Shown here one piece after another: positions 1 through 7,788 of a DNA stretch of 53,998 nt. Below the pieces are notes generated by a model. That model ran no database searches. It was not told where the DNA came from and saw nothing but the letters and a program-made list of their open reading frames with translations. Origin of the DNA: GCA-020352575 sp964600365 (GTDB lineage Bacteria; Actinomycetota; Acidimicrobiia; Spongiisociales; JAENVV01); contig CAZRJG010000010.1 of NCBI GenBank assembly GCA_964600365.1, forward strand, positions 1 through 53,998, read 5' to 3'. The position numbers and the translations under genes were made by a program. Each line of letters opens with the position of its first letter. The first letter of the stretch is position 1.

Positions 1-117
1 CACGTGAGCGGCCTCACGGACCTCGATCGGTCGGCCTCCCTCATGGCCGCCAACGTGCGCAGGGCCCTCGCGGGCGAGACACCCCATGACCTAGTGGACC
101 TCGACCGGGGGTACTAG
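1..117 (+). CDS. D-isomer-specific 2-hydroxyacid dehydrogenase, C-terminal end (partial)
   Basis: Reading frame 1 from the left edge gives 38 residues starting HVSGLTDLDR and ending LVDLDRGY before TAG. The HVSG segment, a helix of the MAANVRRALAG type and the terminal V-D-x-x-RGY are the usual C-terminus of NAD-dependent D-2-hydroxyacid dehydrogenases (phosphoglycerate dehydrogenase-like). The catalytic and NAD-binding domains lie outside the window, so substrate cannot be assigned. The gene converges on the ABC substrate-binding gene, with a strong hairpin between them. Confidence 0.7.
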   Translation, partial: HVSGLTDLDRSASLMAANVRRALAGETPHDLVDLDRGY

Positions 118-142
118 GCGGGCCCGACAGGACTTGAACCCG
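118..142 (-). other. tRNA 3'-end-like fragment (T-arm plus acceptor 3' strand)
   Basis: Read on the minus strand this stretch carries GGTTCAAGTCCTGTCGGGCC, the standard T-loop and 3' acceptor strand of a tRNA, followed by G and CCT where a mature tRNA would have the discriminator and CCA. One of the five T-stem pairs is lost and one is a wobble. No matching 5' acceptor strand, D-arm or anticodon arm follows at tRNA distance, so this is not a functional tRNA. It may be a remnant of an integration site or of a duplicated tRNA end. Confidence 0.35.
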
Positions 143-176
143 GTCCGATTCCCTTCCTGCTGACCGTGGTGACGGT

Positions 177-222
177 TCACGCGGTGCGGCCCCGGGATGA
201 GTCCCGGGGCCGCACCGCGTGA
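177..222. terminator. Bidirectional terminator-like hairpin, 19-20 bp stem
   Basis: Perfect 19-nt arms at 178-196 and 203-221 flank the 6-nt loop ATGAGT; one more T-A pair (177/222) extends the stem. It sits between the convergent dehydrogenase and substrate-binding genes, 19 nt past the latter's stop. There is no clear U-tract on either strand, as is common in GC-rich actinobacteria. Confidence 0.75.
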
Positions 223-239
223 GTGGTTGCTGGGTGTGA

Positions 240-1571
240 TCAGCCGCCGTAGGTGAGCTGGTCGATCGTGTCACGACCGCCTTCGTCGTTGAACAGCCAC
301 ACGTCGTAGGTGCCGACGCCCGGCTCACCGACCTCGGTGAAGTCGAGGGCGCCGGAGGCACCGTCGTAGTCGATGTCGGCGCCGGCGGCGAGGAGCTCGT
401 AGCACTCCGCGTAGGAGGTGCACTTCTCTCCACCCTCGGTCACCGAGTTCATGTTTGCTTGGATGGTCGGGCCGTCAGCCGCACCGCCCTGCTGGGCGGC
501 GAGGGCGATGACCACGAGGCAGTCGAACGTCTGCGCCGAGAAGATCGTCGGGACCTCAGGGGCGAACGCGGCGAACCGATCGGGGAAGGTGGCCTCACCC
601 GACGCAGGTGCAGCCGAGGGCTCGGTGCCCTTGATACCTGCGAGGACGGCCGGGTTGTCCGGGTCAACGGCCTCGGGGGTCACGGACTGGCTGAAGCCAT
701 CGGGACCGTAGATGGCGATGTCGGCTGGGCCGGCACCGGCCTCGATCATGGCCTGCACGACCGCGGCACCCTCGGCGAACGACACCACGACCACGGCATC
801 GGGAGCCGACTCGACGACCTGGGCGACCTCGGCATCGAACGTCGTCCCGGCGGGGTCGTAGGCCACGGAGGCGACGACCGAGAGACCCGAATCCTCGAGG
901 CCCTGTGTCAGGGCGTCGTTGAAGCCGGAGCCGTACTCGTCGTTCCGGTAGATCACCGCGACATTCGCATGGCCGTCATCGGCGATGAGGTCGGCGAGGG
1001 CCGGGCCCTGGAGCACGTCGGACGGAGCGGTGCGGAAGTAGTAGCCGCCGTCGTCGTAGGTCGTGAGTCCTGCACCGGTGTTCGACGGCGAGCACATCAC
1101 GACGTCGGAGCCGGTGACCTTGTCGATGACCGAGAGGGTCACGCTGGTGGCTGCCGGGCCCACGATCGCGGGGACGCCCTCGGCGAGGAGCTGGTCCACG
1201 TTCTGCGACGCGATGGCTGGATCGGTGCCGGTGTCGGCGCCGAGCAGAGTCACGTCGCCACCGGCGGCGTTGATCTCCTCAGCGGCCATCTCGGCTGCCT
1301 TCACCAACGAGTCGACGATCACGGCGAGGCCACCGGAGAGCGGCATCATGTAGCCGACGGTGAGCGACACAGGGGTCATCTCCATCGGGGCCTCGGTCTC
1401 CATGGGAGCCTCGGTCGTTGCCGGCGCAGCTGTGGTTGCCGGCGCCTCGGTCTCGGCGGGGGCTTCGGTCGTTGCCGGCGCCTCCGTGGTGTCGGTGGTC
1501 TCGCTCGCGCATGCTGCCGTGATGAGGGCCAGCACCACGAAGAGCGCACCGAACTTCAGTAGTTGCTTCAT
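240..1571 (-). CDS. Branched-chain amino acid-type ABC transporter substrate-binding lipoprotein
   Basis: A 443-aa periplasmic-binding protein of the LivJ/LivK (Peripla_BP_6) family, expected to capture a small amide, amino acid or related solute outside the membrane. It starts MKQLLKFGALFVVLALITAACAS: a short basic N-terminus, a hydrophobic segment and a lipobox-like TAAC, so it is probably lipid-anchored. A low-complexity linker follows (about residues 25-70; repeats of TTEAPA/ETEAPM), then the binding fold, with GYMMPLSGG near the start and GPAATSVTLSV and YRNDEYGSG further in. The ATG is preceded by GGAGG at good spacing; a longer in-frame extension lacks such a site. No permease or ATPase genes are adjacent, so its transporter partners lie elsewhere. 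TATATT at 1626-1621 is a plausible -10, with a palindrome just upstream. Solute not determinable. Confidence 0.9.
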   Translation of the reverse strand: MKQLLKFGALFVVLALITAACASETTDTTEAPATTEAPAETEAPATTAAPATTEAPMETEAPMEMTPVSLTVGYMMPLSGGLAVIVDSLVKAAEMAAEEINAAGGDVTLLGADTGTDPAIASQNVDQLLAEGVPAIVGPAATSVTLSVIDKVTGSDVVMCSPSNTGAGLTTYDDGGYYFRTAPSDVLQGPALADLIADDGHANVAVIYRNDEYGSGFNDALTQGLEDSGLSVVASVAYDPAGTTFDAEVAQVVESAPDAVVVVSFAEGAAVVQAMIEAGAGPADIAIYGPDGFSQSVTPEAVDPDNPAVLAGIKGTEPSAAPASGEATFPDRFAAFAPEVPTIFSAQTFDCLVVIALAAQQGGAADGPTIQANMNSVTEGGEKCTSYAECYELLAAGADIDYDGASGALDFTEVGEPGVGTYDVWLFNDEGGRDTIDQLTYGG

Positions 1572-1620
1572 GTTCTCCTCCGTATTCGGACGCGCCCGAT
1601 GGTTGGTGGGGCGCACCCTC

Positions 1621-1647
1621 AATATAGGGAGGCGCAATGGATTGCGC
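1621..1647 (-). promoter_or_regulatory. Probable promoter with palindromic operator for the substrate-binding gene
   Basis: On the minus strand TATATT (1626-1621) lies about 50 nt before the ATG at 1571. Immediately upstream, 1632-1647 is a perfect palindrome, GCGCAAT-2nt-ATTGCGC. With a 2-nt centre it cannot be a normal terminator hairpin. Its position in the -35/-10 spacer suits a repressor operator. The half-site ATTGCGC recurs in the Lrp/bkd intergenic region. Confidence 0.45.
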
Positions 1648-1649
1648 GT

Positions 1650-2240
1650 TCAGCGGTCGGTGTGCCGGCGCCACCACTCGAGGCAGGCGGACGAGAAGGG
1701 TTCGTCCCCACGTTCGATGGCGAGGAAGATTCGCGCCGCCTCGGCGCGGGCCCGGTCCACCCACATCGGGGGATAGCCGAGGGTGTCGATGTGGGTGGTG
1801 AACTCGTCCTCGTCATCGATGAGGAGCTCCCCGTCGCCCCCCAGGATCACGTCGAGGTCGAGGTCGACCCACCGGATCTCGTCGGAGCGGAACTCCGGAG
1901 GGGTCACGATGTCGACGTAGTGGCTGATCCGGCCGGCGGGCCGGTCCGGACCGTTGAAGATGAACGTCCACCAGCCATCGGGGACGACGAGTTGGACGAA
2001 GTGGTGGTCGGCGAAGAAGCCTCGTTCGTGGTGGTCGCGGGGCGTGGGGGAGAGCCCCTTCCTCAGGAAGGTGGTCGGGCCGCCGCCGAGCCAGAGGCCG
2101 TGCTCGTCGGTACCGAGTACGACCATCGGATCGTGCCGCCAGTGCAGGGTGTCTGGGTACTTGAGGTACTGGACGCCGATGGTCTCCCGGACGCGGATAC
2201 GCCCGGCGCGATCGCCGGGCGTTCCGGATCGATCCGTCAC
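1650..2240 (-). CDS. DUF402 domain protein (probable nucleotide phosphatase/phosphodiesterase fold)
   Basis: A 196-aa protein with the DUF402 signature YVDIVTPPEF, then WVDLDLDVI and the acidic DEDEF run, matching the metal-binding Asp/Glu pattern of the family that includes staphylococcal Ntdp and FomD. Characterised members hydrolyse nucleoside di-/triphosphates or CMP-linked intermediates; the substrate here is unknown. It begins with GTG 7 nt after the korB stop and reads in the same direction, so it is probably the last gene of a korA-korB-DUF402 transcript. The purine-rich GGAAG before the GTG is closer than usual, leaving the start moderately certain. Its role beside korAB is not evident. 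Confidence 0.8.
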   Translation of the reverse strand: MTDRSGTPGDRAGRIRVRETIGVQYLKYPDTLHWRHDPMVVLGTDEHGLWLGGGPTTFLRKGLSPTPRDHHERGFFADHHFVQLVVPDGWWTFIFNGPDRPAGRISHYVDIVTPPEFRSDEIRWVDLDLDVILGGDGELLIDDEDEFTTHIDTLGYPPMWVDRARAEAARIFLAIERGDEPFSSACLEWWRRHTDR

Positions 2241-2247
2241 CTTCCGG

Positions 2248-3258
2248 TTACTCGACGGTCCAGGTACCGAGGGAGCGAATGAGCTTGTCGAGGTCTCCCG
2301 GTCCCTTCGCCTCCTGCACCTCGGCGAGCTGGCGGTTCAGTTCTGCATCGTAGGTGCCACGGGGATGGTCGATGAAGACGCCGAGCGGCGCGGGACCGTC
2401 GGGGCCGCGGTTGAGCCGGCTCAGTGCGAACGCCTGGCCCCGCGAGTAGCTCGTCTCGTCGTGCACCAGGATCTGGCCGTCGGAGACGGACGCCCGCTCC
2501 ACGATCTTCGCGTCGGCGCCGTCGAGCACGACCGCGTACTCGTCGTTGGGGCCGAAGATGATCGGCCTGCCGTGCTCGAGGTAGATGCGGTTGTGTGCCC
2601 GCTCCTCCTTGCCGGTGAGCTTGATGAACGCCTTGTCGTTGAACACGTTGCAGTTCTGGTATATCTCGATGAACGCCGAGCCCTTGTGGGCGTGGGCCCG
2701 TTCGAGCATCTGGATTGTGTGCTTCGGGTCCGAGTCGAGTGTCCGGGCCACGAACGTCGCCTCGGCTCCCAACACGAGGGAGATGGGGTTGAACGGGTAG
2801 TCGAGCGATCCGGCCGGGGACGACTTGGTTCGCTTCCCCTGCTCCGAGGTCGGGCTGTACTGCCCCTTGGTGAGCCCATAGATCTGGTTGTTGAACAGCA
2901 GGATCTTGAGGTTCACGTTGCGGCGCAGCGCGTGGATGAGGTGGTTGCCACCGATCGAGAGGGCGTCACCGTCGCCGGTGATGACCCACACGTCGAGATC
3001 GGGCCGGCTCGACGCAAGGCCCGTTGCGATCGCCGGTGCGCGCCCATGGATCGAGTGCATCCCGTAGGTGTTCACATAGTACGGGAATCGGCTCGAGCAG
3101 CCGATTCCCGAGACGACCACGATCTTCTCACGGGCTACGCCCATCTCGGCCATGTATCGCTGCACGCTCGAGAGGATCGTGTAATCGCCACATCCGGGAC
3201 ACCAGCGGGGTTCCTGGTCGGACTGGAAGTCGGTGCGTGTGTAGTTGAGCGTCGTCAT
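2248..3258 (-). CDS. korB: 2-oxoglutarate:ferredoxin oxidoreductase, beta subunit
   Basis: A 336-aa thiamine-diphosphate subunit. With KorA it would oxidatively decarboxylate 2-oxoglutarate to succinyl-CoA, passing electrons to ferredoxin in the cytoplasm. Visible signatures are WCPGCGDY (19-26), a Cys in GIGCSS (about 54), the TPP motif GDGD (95-98) ending in NN (123-124), and a later NCNVFND; the cysteines can ligate one [4Fe-4S] cluster. Length is normal. Its ATG overlaps the korA stop by 4 nt, indicating translational coupling. No ferredoxin gene is nearby. Related 2-oxoacid substrates cannot be excluded from sequence alone. Confidence 0.92.
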   Translation of the reverse strand: MTTLNYTRTDFQSDQEPRWCPGCGDYTILSSVQRYMAEMGVAREKIVVVSGIGCSSRFPYYVNTYGMHSIHGRAPAIATGLASSRPDLDVWVITGDGDALSIGGNHLIHALRRNVNLKILLFNNQIYGLTKGQYSPTSEQGKRTKSSPAGSLDYPFNPISLVLGAEATFVARTLDSDPKHTIQMLERAHAHKGSAFIEIYQNCNVFNDKAFIKLTGKEERAHNRIYLEHGRPIIFGPNDEYAVVLDGADAKIVERASVSDGQILVHDETSYSRGQAFALSRLNRGPDGPAPLGVFIDHPRGTYDAELNRQLAEVQEAKGPGDLDKLIRSLGTWTVE

Positions 3259-5117
3259 GACACCATCTCCAGGATCTTCGCCTTGATCTCATTGATCTTG
3301 AATGGCTCCGCTGCAACCTTGTTCAGGCCCTCGGCGGCGACCAGGTACTCGGCCCGCAGCACGTAGCGCAGTTGGCCGGTGTTGAGTTCGGGTACCAAGA
3401 CCTTCTCATAGGAGGCGAGTACCTCCCCGAGGTTCTTGGGGAAGGGGCGCAGGTTGCGCAGATGCGCCTGGGCAACCTTCGTGCCCTGGTTCTTGCGGAG
3501 GTTGTTCACCGCAGCCCGGATGGGCGGGTAGGTCGAGCCCCAACCGATCACGAGGAGGTCGGCTCCGTCGGGATCGTCTACGACGAGGTCGGGCACGTCG
3601 ATCCCATCGATCTTCGCCTGGCGCATGTTCGTCATCGCCTGGTGGTTCTCCGTGTCGTAGGAGACGTTGCCAGTGACCTCTTCGCTCTCGAGCCCGCCGA
3701 TGCGGTGTTCGAGGCCAGGGGTGCCGGGTACCGCCCAGGGGCGGGCGAGTGTCGCCGGGTCACGCAGGTACGGAAGGTACGTCCCGTCGGGCGCGTTCGG
3801 CGCGGTGGCGAACTGCACTGAGAGGTCGGGGAGGGCATCGAGGTCGGGGAGGGCCCACGGCTCTGAGCCGTTCGCCACGTTGTTGTCCGAGAGGAGGATG
3901 ACCGGCGTCATGTACTTCAGGGCGATCCGGGCGGCCTCGAATGCAGCCCCGAACGCATCGCTCGGCGACGCACACGCAACCACCGGCACGGGTGACTCGC
4001 CGTGTCGCCCGAAGAAGGCGAACAACAGGTCGGACTGCTCCGGCTTGGTCGGCAGGCCCGTTGAGGGCCCACCGCGCTGGACGTCGATGACGATCATCGG
4101 CAGCTCGGTCATCATCGCCAGGCTGAGCGCTTCGCTCTTGAGTGCGAGGCCGGGACCGGACGTGCCGGTGACGGCGAGGCTGCCACCGAAGGCGGCACCG
4201 ACGGTGGCGCCGATCGCAGCGATCTCGTCCTCTGCCTGGAAGGTGCGGACGCCGAAGTTCTTGTGCTTCGACAACTCGTGGAGGATGTCGGAGGCAGGCG
4301 TGATCGGATACGACCCGTAGAACAGGGGCAACTTGGCCTGCCGGGAGGCAGCCAGGAGGCCCCATGCGAGTGCCATGTTCCCGGAGATGTTCGTGTAGGT
4401 CCCCGGAGCCAACTTCGCCGGCTGCACCGTGAACGTCGTCTTGAGCGCCTCGGTGGTGAGGCCGAAGTTGTATCCGCCCCGCAGCGCCGCGGTGTTGGCG
4501 GCGATGACCTCGGGCTTGTTCTTGAACTTCGTCTCGAGCCACTCGATCGTCGGCTCGAGGGGGCGGTTGAAGAGCCATGCGAGAAGTCCGAGCGCGAGCA
4601 TGTTCTTGGAACGGAGGACGTCACGGCCGGTGACGCCGGTTCCCTCGACGGTGTCCTTCGTGAGCGTCTCCATCGGGACCGGGATGACCCGGTAGCCGTC
4701 GAGGGTGCCGTCCTCGAGGGGGTCGGACTCCCACTCGGCCTTCTCGAGGTTCCGCTCGGTGAAGGCGTCGGAGTTCAGGATGATGGTCCCGTTCCTCCGG
4801 ACGTCGCCGAGGTGGGCCTTGAGGGCGGCGGGGTTCATGGCGACGAGCACGTCGGGCTCGTCGCCCGCGGTGAGGATGTCGAAGTCCGCGATCTGCACCT
4901 GATAGGAGCTGACGCCGGCGATGGTCCCCTGTGGGGCCCTGATCTCGGCGGGGAACGACGGGAGCGTGGCGAGGTCGTTGCCGAACATGGCCGATGCCTC
5001 GGTGAACCGAGAACCGGCGACCTGCATACCGTCGCCCGAGTCCCCTGCGAAACGAATGATCACCTTGTCGAGGTGTTCGGCCTCCACGGCTTCTGGGAGG
5101 GTCTTCGTGTCGGACAC
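3255..5117 (-). CDS. korA: 2-oxoglutarate:ferredoxin oxidoreductase, fused gamma-alpha subunit
   Basis: A 620-aa fusion in the order typical of actinobacterial KorA. An N-terminal gamma-type domain (about 15-190, with FAGDSGDGMQVAGS) is followed by the alpha domain containing YPITPAS (270-276), TGTSGPGLALKSEA and QRGGPSTGLPTKPEQSD. It binds CoA and the 2-oxoacid and forms the catalytic complex with KorB. The start is GTG at 5117 with only a weak GAAAGAG upstream. Oxygen-tolerant homologues serve as an alternative to the 2-oxoglutarate dehydrogenase complex in mycobacteria, which would suit an organism that also encodes NiSOD. An 8-bp hairpin lies in the leader. Confidence 0.92.
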   Translation of the reverse strand: MSDTKTLPEAVEAEHLDKVIIRFAGDSGDGMQVAGSRFTEASAMFGNDLATLPSFPAEIRAPQGTIAGVSSYQVQIADFDILTAGDEPDVLVAMNPAALKAHLGDVRRNGTIILNSDAFTERNLEKAEWESDPLEDGTLDGYRVIPVPMETLTKDTVEGTGVTGRDVLRSKNMLALGLLAWLFNRPLEPTIEWLETKFKNKPEVIAANTAALRGGYNFGLTTEALKTTFTVQPAKLAPGTYTNISGNMALAWGLLAASRQAKLPLFYGSYPITPASDILHELSKHKNFGVRTFQAEDEIAAIGATVGAAFGGSLAVTGTSGPGLALKSEALSLAMMTELPMIVIDVQRGGPSTGLPTKPEQSDLLFAFFGRHGESPVPVVACASPSDAFGAAFEAARIALKYMTPVILLSDNNVANGSEPWALPDLDALPDLSVQFATAPNAPDGTYLPYLRDPATLARPWAVPGTPGLEHRIGGLESEEVTGNVSYDTENHQAMTNMRQAKIDGIDVPDLVVDDPDGADLLVIGWGSTYPPIRAAVNNLRKNQGTKVAQAHLRNLRPFPKNLGEVLASYEKVLVPELNTGQLRYVLRAEYLVAAEGLNKVAAEPFKINEIKAKILEMVS

Positions 5118-5144
5118 GTGGTCTCTTTCGGTTGGGTCATGCGC

Positions 5145-5165
5145 AGGGCGGCCTCAAGCCGCCCT
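5145..5165 (-). promoter_or_regulatory. Hairpin in the korA leader
   Basis: Arms AGGGCGGC (5145-5152) and GCCGCCCT (5158-5165) flank a 5-nt loop, 28 nt before the korA GTG. It could be an operator or an RNA structure; no known riboswitch is recognisable. Confidence 0.35.
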
Positions 5166-5224
5166 CGTGCAACGGATTGTCGCAGGTCTGTGGGCTTGTC
5201 CGAAGCACCCCTCGAGCGCGTCGC

Positions 5225-5237
5225 TACCCTCCTCGGC
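5225..5237 (+). promoter_or_regulatory. Leaderless -10 element of the thiolase gene
   Basis: TACCCT at 5225-5230 is followed by 7 nt and then the ATG, with no Shine-Dalgarno sequence. This is the TANNNT-to-start spacing repeated across the window. Confidence 0.6.
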
Positions 5238-6449
5238 ATGCCGGAGATCTTCATCGTCGATGCGGTGCGAACGCCCATCGGCAAGCTCGGAGGCGTGCTC
5301 GCCCACGTGCGCCCGGACGACCTCGCTGCCCACGCGATGCGATCCCTTGTCGGTCGGAATCCCTCGGTGGACCCGGGGTTGATCGAAGACGTCGTCTGGG
5401 GTGCTGCCAACCAGGCGGGCGAGGACAACCGCGACGTCGCTCGGATCGCCGCCCTGCTCGCCGGGCTGCCCATCGAAGTGGGCGGTGTGACGGTGAACAG
5501 GCTGTGCGGGTCGAGCCTCCAAGCGACGATCCAGGCAGCGCAGGCGATGCGTGACGGATGGGGCGAGGTGATGATCGCCGGCGGGTCCGAGTCGATGAGC
5601 CGGGCTCCGCTCGTCATGATGACCAAACCCACTGCACCCTTCCGACCCGGCCTCCCCGAGATGGCCGACACCACCCTCGGATGGCGCCTGGTGAACCCCA
5701 CGTGGTACGACCACTACCGGGCGTTGGGAATGGGGGAGACCGCCGAGGAGGTGGCCGAGCGCTGGTCGATCACCAGGGAGGAGCAGGACGAGTTCGCCCT
5801 CGAGTCCCACCGGCGCGCCATCTCTGCGATGGACGGCGGGCTGCTCGCCAGCCAGTTGATGCCGCTGGAGGCCCCCCAGGACCCCAAGGGCAGCACCTCG
5901 GTGCTCGTCGATGCCGACGAGGGGCCGCGCCGCGACGCGAATGCCGAGGCGATGGCGCGACTGCGCCCGGTCTTCCGCGATGGCGGCACCGTGACCGCCG
6001 GGAACGCCTCTCAGATGAATGATGGCGCTGCGGCCCTCCTCCTCGCCACCGAGGCGGTCGTGGAGCGCCTCGGTCTCGAACCGCTGGCCCGGGTGCGCGC
6101 CGGTGCGGTGGCGGGAGTGCATCCCGACATCATGGGGACCGGCCCCATACCGGCGACGCGCAAGGCCCTCGAGCGAGCAGGCCTCTCCATCGATGATGTC
6201 GGGCTCGTCGAGCTGAACGAGGCCTTCGCCTCGCAGGCGATCGTCTGCATGCGCGAGCTCGGCTTCGACCACTCGATCGTGAACGTGAACGGCGGGGCGA
6301 TCGCCAACGGCCATCCGCTCGGTGCCTCCGGCGCCAAGATCCTCACGAGCCTCCTCCACGAGATGGAGGTGAGGAAGGTTCGCCACGGCGTCGCCACGAT
6401 GTGCATCGGGGTCGGCCAGGGAGTCGCACTCGTCGTCGAGCGCGCCTGA
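5238..6449 (+). CDS. Acetyl-CoA acyltransferase (thiolase family)
   Basis: A 403-aa thiolase. It catalyses thiolytic cleavage or condensation of 3-oxoacyl-CoA, in beta-oxidation or acetoacetyl-CoA metabolism. Motifs in order: VDAVRTPIGKLGG at the N-terminus, the nucleophile Cys90 in NRLCGSSLQA, GGSESMSRAP, the substrate-loop His in NVNGGAIANGHPLGASGA and the C-terminal acid/base Cys in CIGVGQGV. All catalytic residues are present and length is normal. The ATG at 5238 was preferred to a much longer upstream frame because homology begins at MPEIFIVDAVRT and a leaderless promoter fits exactly. It stands alone, diverging from korA and converging on the amidase. Chain-length specificity is unknown. 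Confidence 0.93.
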   Translation: MPEIFIVDAVRTPIGKLGGVLAHVRPDDLAAHAMRSLVGRNPSVDPGLIEDVVWGAANQAGEDNRDVARIAALLAGLPIEVGGVTVNRLCGSSLQATIQAAQAMRDGWGEVMIAGGSESMSRAPLVMMTKPTAPFRPGLPEMADTTLGWRLVNPTWYDHYRALGMGETAEEVAERWSITREEQDEFALESHRRAISAMDGGLLASQLMPLEAPQDPKGSTSVLVDADEGPRRDANAEAMARLRPVFRDGGTVTAGNASQMNDGAAALLLATEAVVERLGLEPLARVRAGAVAGVHPDIMGTGPIPATRKALERAGLSIDDVGLVELNEAFASQAIVCMRELGFDHSIVNVNGGAIANGHPLGASGAKILTSLLHEMEVRKVRHGVATMCIGVGQGVALVVERA

Positions 6450-6459
6450 CCTCCTGCGG

Positions 6460-7788
6460 TCAGGAACCGGTAGGCGCCGTCGGTGGGGACCGGTGCCCCA
6501 CGAGTTCGGCCGCCTCCAGCCGGGCTGCGTACCCGAGGAGCCGCTCGTCGGCCCCCCATGGGGCGATGAGTTGGAGTGAGTGGGGGAGTCCCGTCCCGGC
6601 GGTGAGGGGCATCGCGATCGCAGGGGTGCGCACGTGGTTCACCATCGAGGTGAACCAGGCAAGGGCCGTGCGGTAGTCCACCTCGCCGCCCTCGACCGCA
6701 ACGGACGGATCGCCGATCACCTTCCGGTGCGCGGCAACGGTGGGGGTGGCGAGGAAGTCCACCCCGGCGAAGCAGCGCTCCGTGGCACCGATGAGCTCCG
6801 ACTGCCAGGCGAGTGCATCGACGAGGTCGTCGCTTGAGATCCCGAGGACACTGCCGAGCCGCTCCGCCACTTCGGGCCCGTACTCCTTGGTGGGGTCGGT
6901 GATCCACTCCCGGTGCACCCGGGCCACCTGGGCTCCCATGAGGTCGTTGAGCGCCCCCCAGGGCTCGAGCGTGGGTGCGGCGAGGTCCACGATCTCGGCA
7001 CCGAGGTCCCCAAGGGAGTCGAGCGCGGCGCAGAAGGCGGTCCGGATGGGGCTGCTGAGTGGGGCCGATGCGATCCACTCCCGGGGCACCCCTATGCGGG
7101 GGTGCCCGGTCAGTGGCCGGGGCTCGGGGAGGACGCGGGACCAGGGGTCGGACGGGTCGTGCCCTGCCATGGCTCGATGGGCCGCTGCGAGGTCGGCCAC
7201 CGTACGGGCGAGGGGGCCCACCGTGTCAACCGAGGCAGCGAGCGGGAACACGCCTGTGAGCGGGACCGACCCATGGGTGGGCTTCAGGCCGAAGATGCCG
7301 GTGAGTGCAGCGGGCACCCGGACGCTGCCACCGGTGTCCGTGCCGATCCCCACCCGGACGAGCCCCGCAGCGACGGCGGCTCCCGACCCGCCCGACGACC
7401 CTCCGGGTGACGTGGTCGGGTCCCATGGGTTCCGAACCGGCCCGAACCAGTGGTTCTCGGAGGAGAACCCGAATGCGAACTCGTGGAGGCCCGTGCGACC
7501 GACGACCACGGCCCCCGCGGTCTCGAGTCGGTTGACGACCGTTGCGGACGCGTCGGGAGTGCGGCGGAAGAAGGACGACCCACAGGTGGTGACCCTCCCG
7601 GCGTGATCGATGAGGTCCTTGAGTCCGACGGTCCACCCGTGGAGGGATCCGCGAGTCGTCGCCGAGTCGAGGGACGCCGCGCGATCCAAGGCGTGCTCGT
7701 CACGTGAGGTGAAGGCGTTGAGGGGGTCGTCACCGATCCGGTTGAACGCCGCCTCGACGGCGGAACCGACCGGACCCCGGTCTACCAC
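6460..7788 (-). CDS. Amidase signature (AS) family hydrolase
   Basis: A 442-aa amidase. The Ser-Ser-Lys triad region is visible: Lys in VGLKDLIDHAG, the glycine/serine-rich PGGSSGGSGAAVAAGL and the nucleophile segment GIGTDTGGSVRVPA. Such enzymes hydrolyse amides, carbamates or small peptides in the cytoplasm, or act as GatA. The isolated context without gatB/gatC argues against GatA. The GTG at 7788 overlaps the end of the DUF3048 lipoprotein gene by 7 nt, so the two are probably co-transcribed. The upstream in-frame extension is arginine-rich shadow sequence and was excluded. Substrate unknown. Confidence 0.88.
   Translation of the reverse strand: MVDRGPVGSAVEAAFNRIGDDPLNAFTSRDEHALDRAASLDSATTRGSLHGWTVGLKDLIDHAGRVTTCGSSFFRRTPDASATVVNRLETAGAVVVGRTGLHEFAFGFSSENHWFGPVRNPWDPTTSPGGSSGGSGAAVAAGLVRVGIGTDTGGSVRVPAALTGIFGLKPTHGSVPLTGVFPLAASVDTVGPLARTVADLAAAHRAMAGHDPSDPWSRVLPEPRPLTGHPRIGVPREWIASAPLSSPIRTAFCAALDSLGDLGAEIVDLAAPTLEPWGALNDLMGAQVARVHREWITDPTKEYGPEVAERLGSVLGISSDDLVDALAWQSELIGATERCFAGVDFLATPTVAAHRKVIGDPSVAVEGGEVDYRTALAWFTSMVNHVRTPAIAMPLTAGTGLPHSLQLIAPWGADERLLGYAARLEAAELVGHRSPPTAPTGS

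Noticed and set aside
118..193. Complete tRNA gene on the minus strand
   Set aside because: Only the T-arm and 3' acceptor strand fit; there is no paired 5' strand, D-arm or anticodon stem.
1632..1647. Terminator for the DUF402 gene
   Set aside because: A 2-nt centre cannot form an RNA loop; position favours a DNA operator.
4263..5237. 325-residue N-terminal extension of the thiolase frame
   Set aside because: It runs antisense to korA; thiolase homology and promoter geometry both begin at 5238.
6460..7788. GatA subunit of the amidotransferase
   Set aside because: AS-family residues fit, but gatB and gatC are absent and the neighbour is a lipoprotein; left as a generic amidase.
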